Assembly (NCBI GenBank): GCA_023427865.1
Contig: JAEYZV010000139.1
Coordinates: 1 to 5,932 of the forward strand
Reading direction: 5' to 3'
Source: Acidobacteriota bacterium
GTDB taxonomy: Bacteria; Acidobacteriota; Vicinamibacteria; Vicinamibacterales; Vicinamibacteraceae
Length of the DNA: 5,932 nucleotides
The stretch's first letter is position 1. Each line of letters opens with the position of its first letter. This document shows positions 5,912 through 5,932 of the stretch, piece by piece. The notes under the pieces were generated by a model that was not told the DNA's origin, did not search any database, and worked only from the letters and a program-made list of their open reading frames with translations. The position numbers were made by a program, and so were the translations under genes.

Positions 5912-5932
5912 GTGATGCTCGCCCGCCGGACG
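5912..5932 (+). repeat. Direct repeat unit, copy 2 (reaches the window edge)
   Basis: This is the second copy of GTGAT-NNN-CGCCCGCCGGACG, and the window ends on its last base. If it is a true tandem unit, the next bases should continue as in copy 1 (AAGTCGCGCGGCTACAC). The identity outside the three variable positions is complete. Confidence 0.55.

Larger units (their letters stand above)
5825..5932. other. Non-coding region downstream of the glycosyltransferase gene
   Basis: No credible gene is seen from the TGA stop to the window end. The 108 bases are instead dominated by a hairpin (5839-5859), a repeated 21-nt unit (5863-5883, 5912-5932) and an inverted copy of the hairpin core (5879-5888). 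The region looks like the left part of an intergenic repeat cluster. Confidence 0.6.

Noticed and set aside
5863..5932. CRISPR array, based on repeats at regular spacing near the window end
   Set aside because: Only two imperfect 21-nt copies separated by 28 bases are visible, the unit has three internal mismatches, and no cas gene is present. A REP-like or tandem intergenic repeat fits better.

Overview
The window is GC-rich (G/C strongly favoured at third codon positions) and holds three long protein genes packed closely together: a divergent pair, then a third gene in the same direction as the second. The gene types (M61 peptidase with a PDZ domain, a Hanks-type Ser/Thr kinase, a GT-C glycosyltransferase with a TPR tail) together with the codon usage fit an Acidobacteriota chromosome, perhaps Vicinamibacteria/Luteitalea-like. 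This is inference from gene style only. No rRNA, marker gene or taxon-specific sequence is present, and Myxococcota or Gemmatimonadota cannot be excluded.

Layout: (1) bases 1-1764, minus strand: a secreted M61 (glycyl-aminopeptidase-type) metallopeptidase with a C-terminal PDZ domain. Its reading frame runs off the left edge, so a short C-terminal piece is missing. (2) 1765-1869: a 105-bp divergent control region with candidate -10 elements for both directions and a Shine-Dalgarno for the rightward gene. (3) 1870-3573, plus strand: a 567-residue soluble protein made of an intact Ser/Thr kinase domain followed by a second kinase fold that has lost the VAIK lysine, the HRD aspartate and the DFG aspartate, i.e. 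a kinase-pseudokinase tandem with no membrane segment. (4) 3574-3622: a 49-bp gap carrying an extended -10-like motif right before the next start codon. (5) 3623-5824, plus strand: a 733-residue polytopic membrane glycosyltransferase-like protein (GT39/ArnT-like) ending in about 250 residues of TPR repeats. (6) 5825-5932: non-coding DNA with a perfect 9-bp-stem hairpin and a near-exact 21-nt direct repeat at 49-bp spacing. It looks like the start of a small intergenic repeat array that continues past the right edge.

The three products do not form a recognised pathway. The peptidase is exported, the kinase is cytosolic, and the glycosyltransferase is in the inner membrane. The kinase and glycosyltransferase genes could be co-transcribed, which would make regulation of the membrane enzyme or its TPR tail by the kinase conceivable, but nothing in the sequence proves it. 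The most notable item is the kinase-pseudokinase tandem; second is the intergenic repeat cluster at the right edge.
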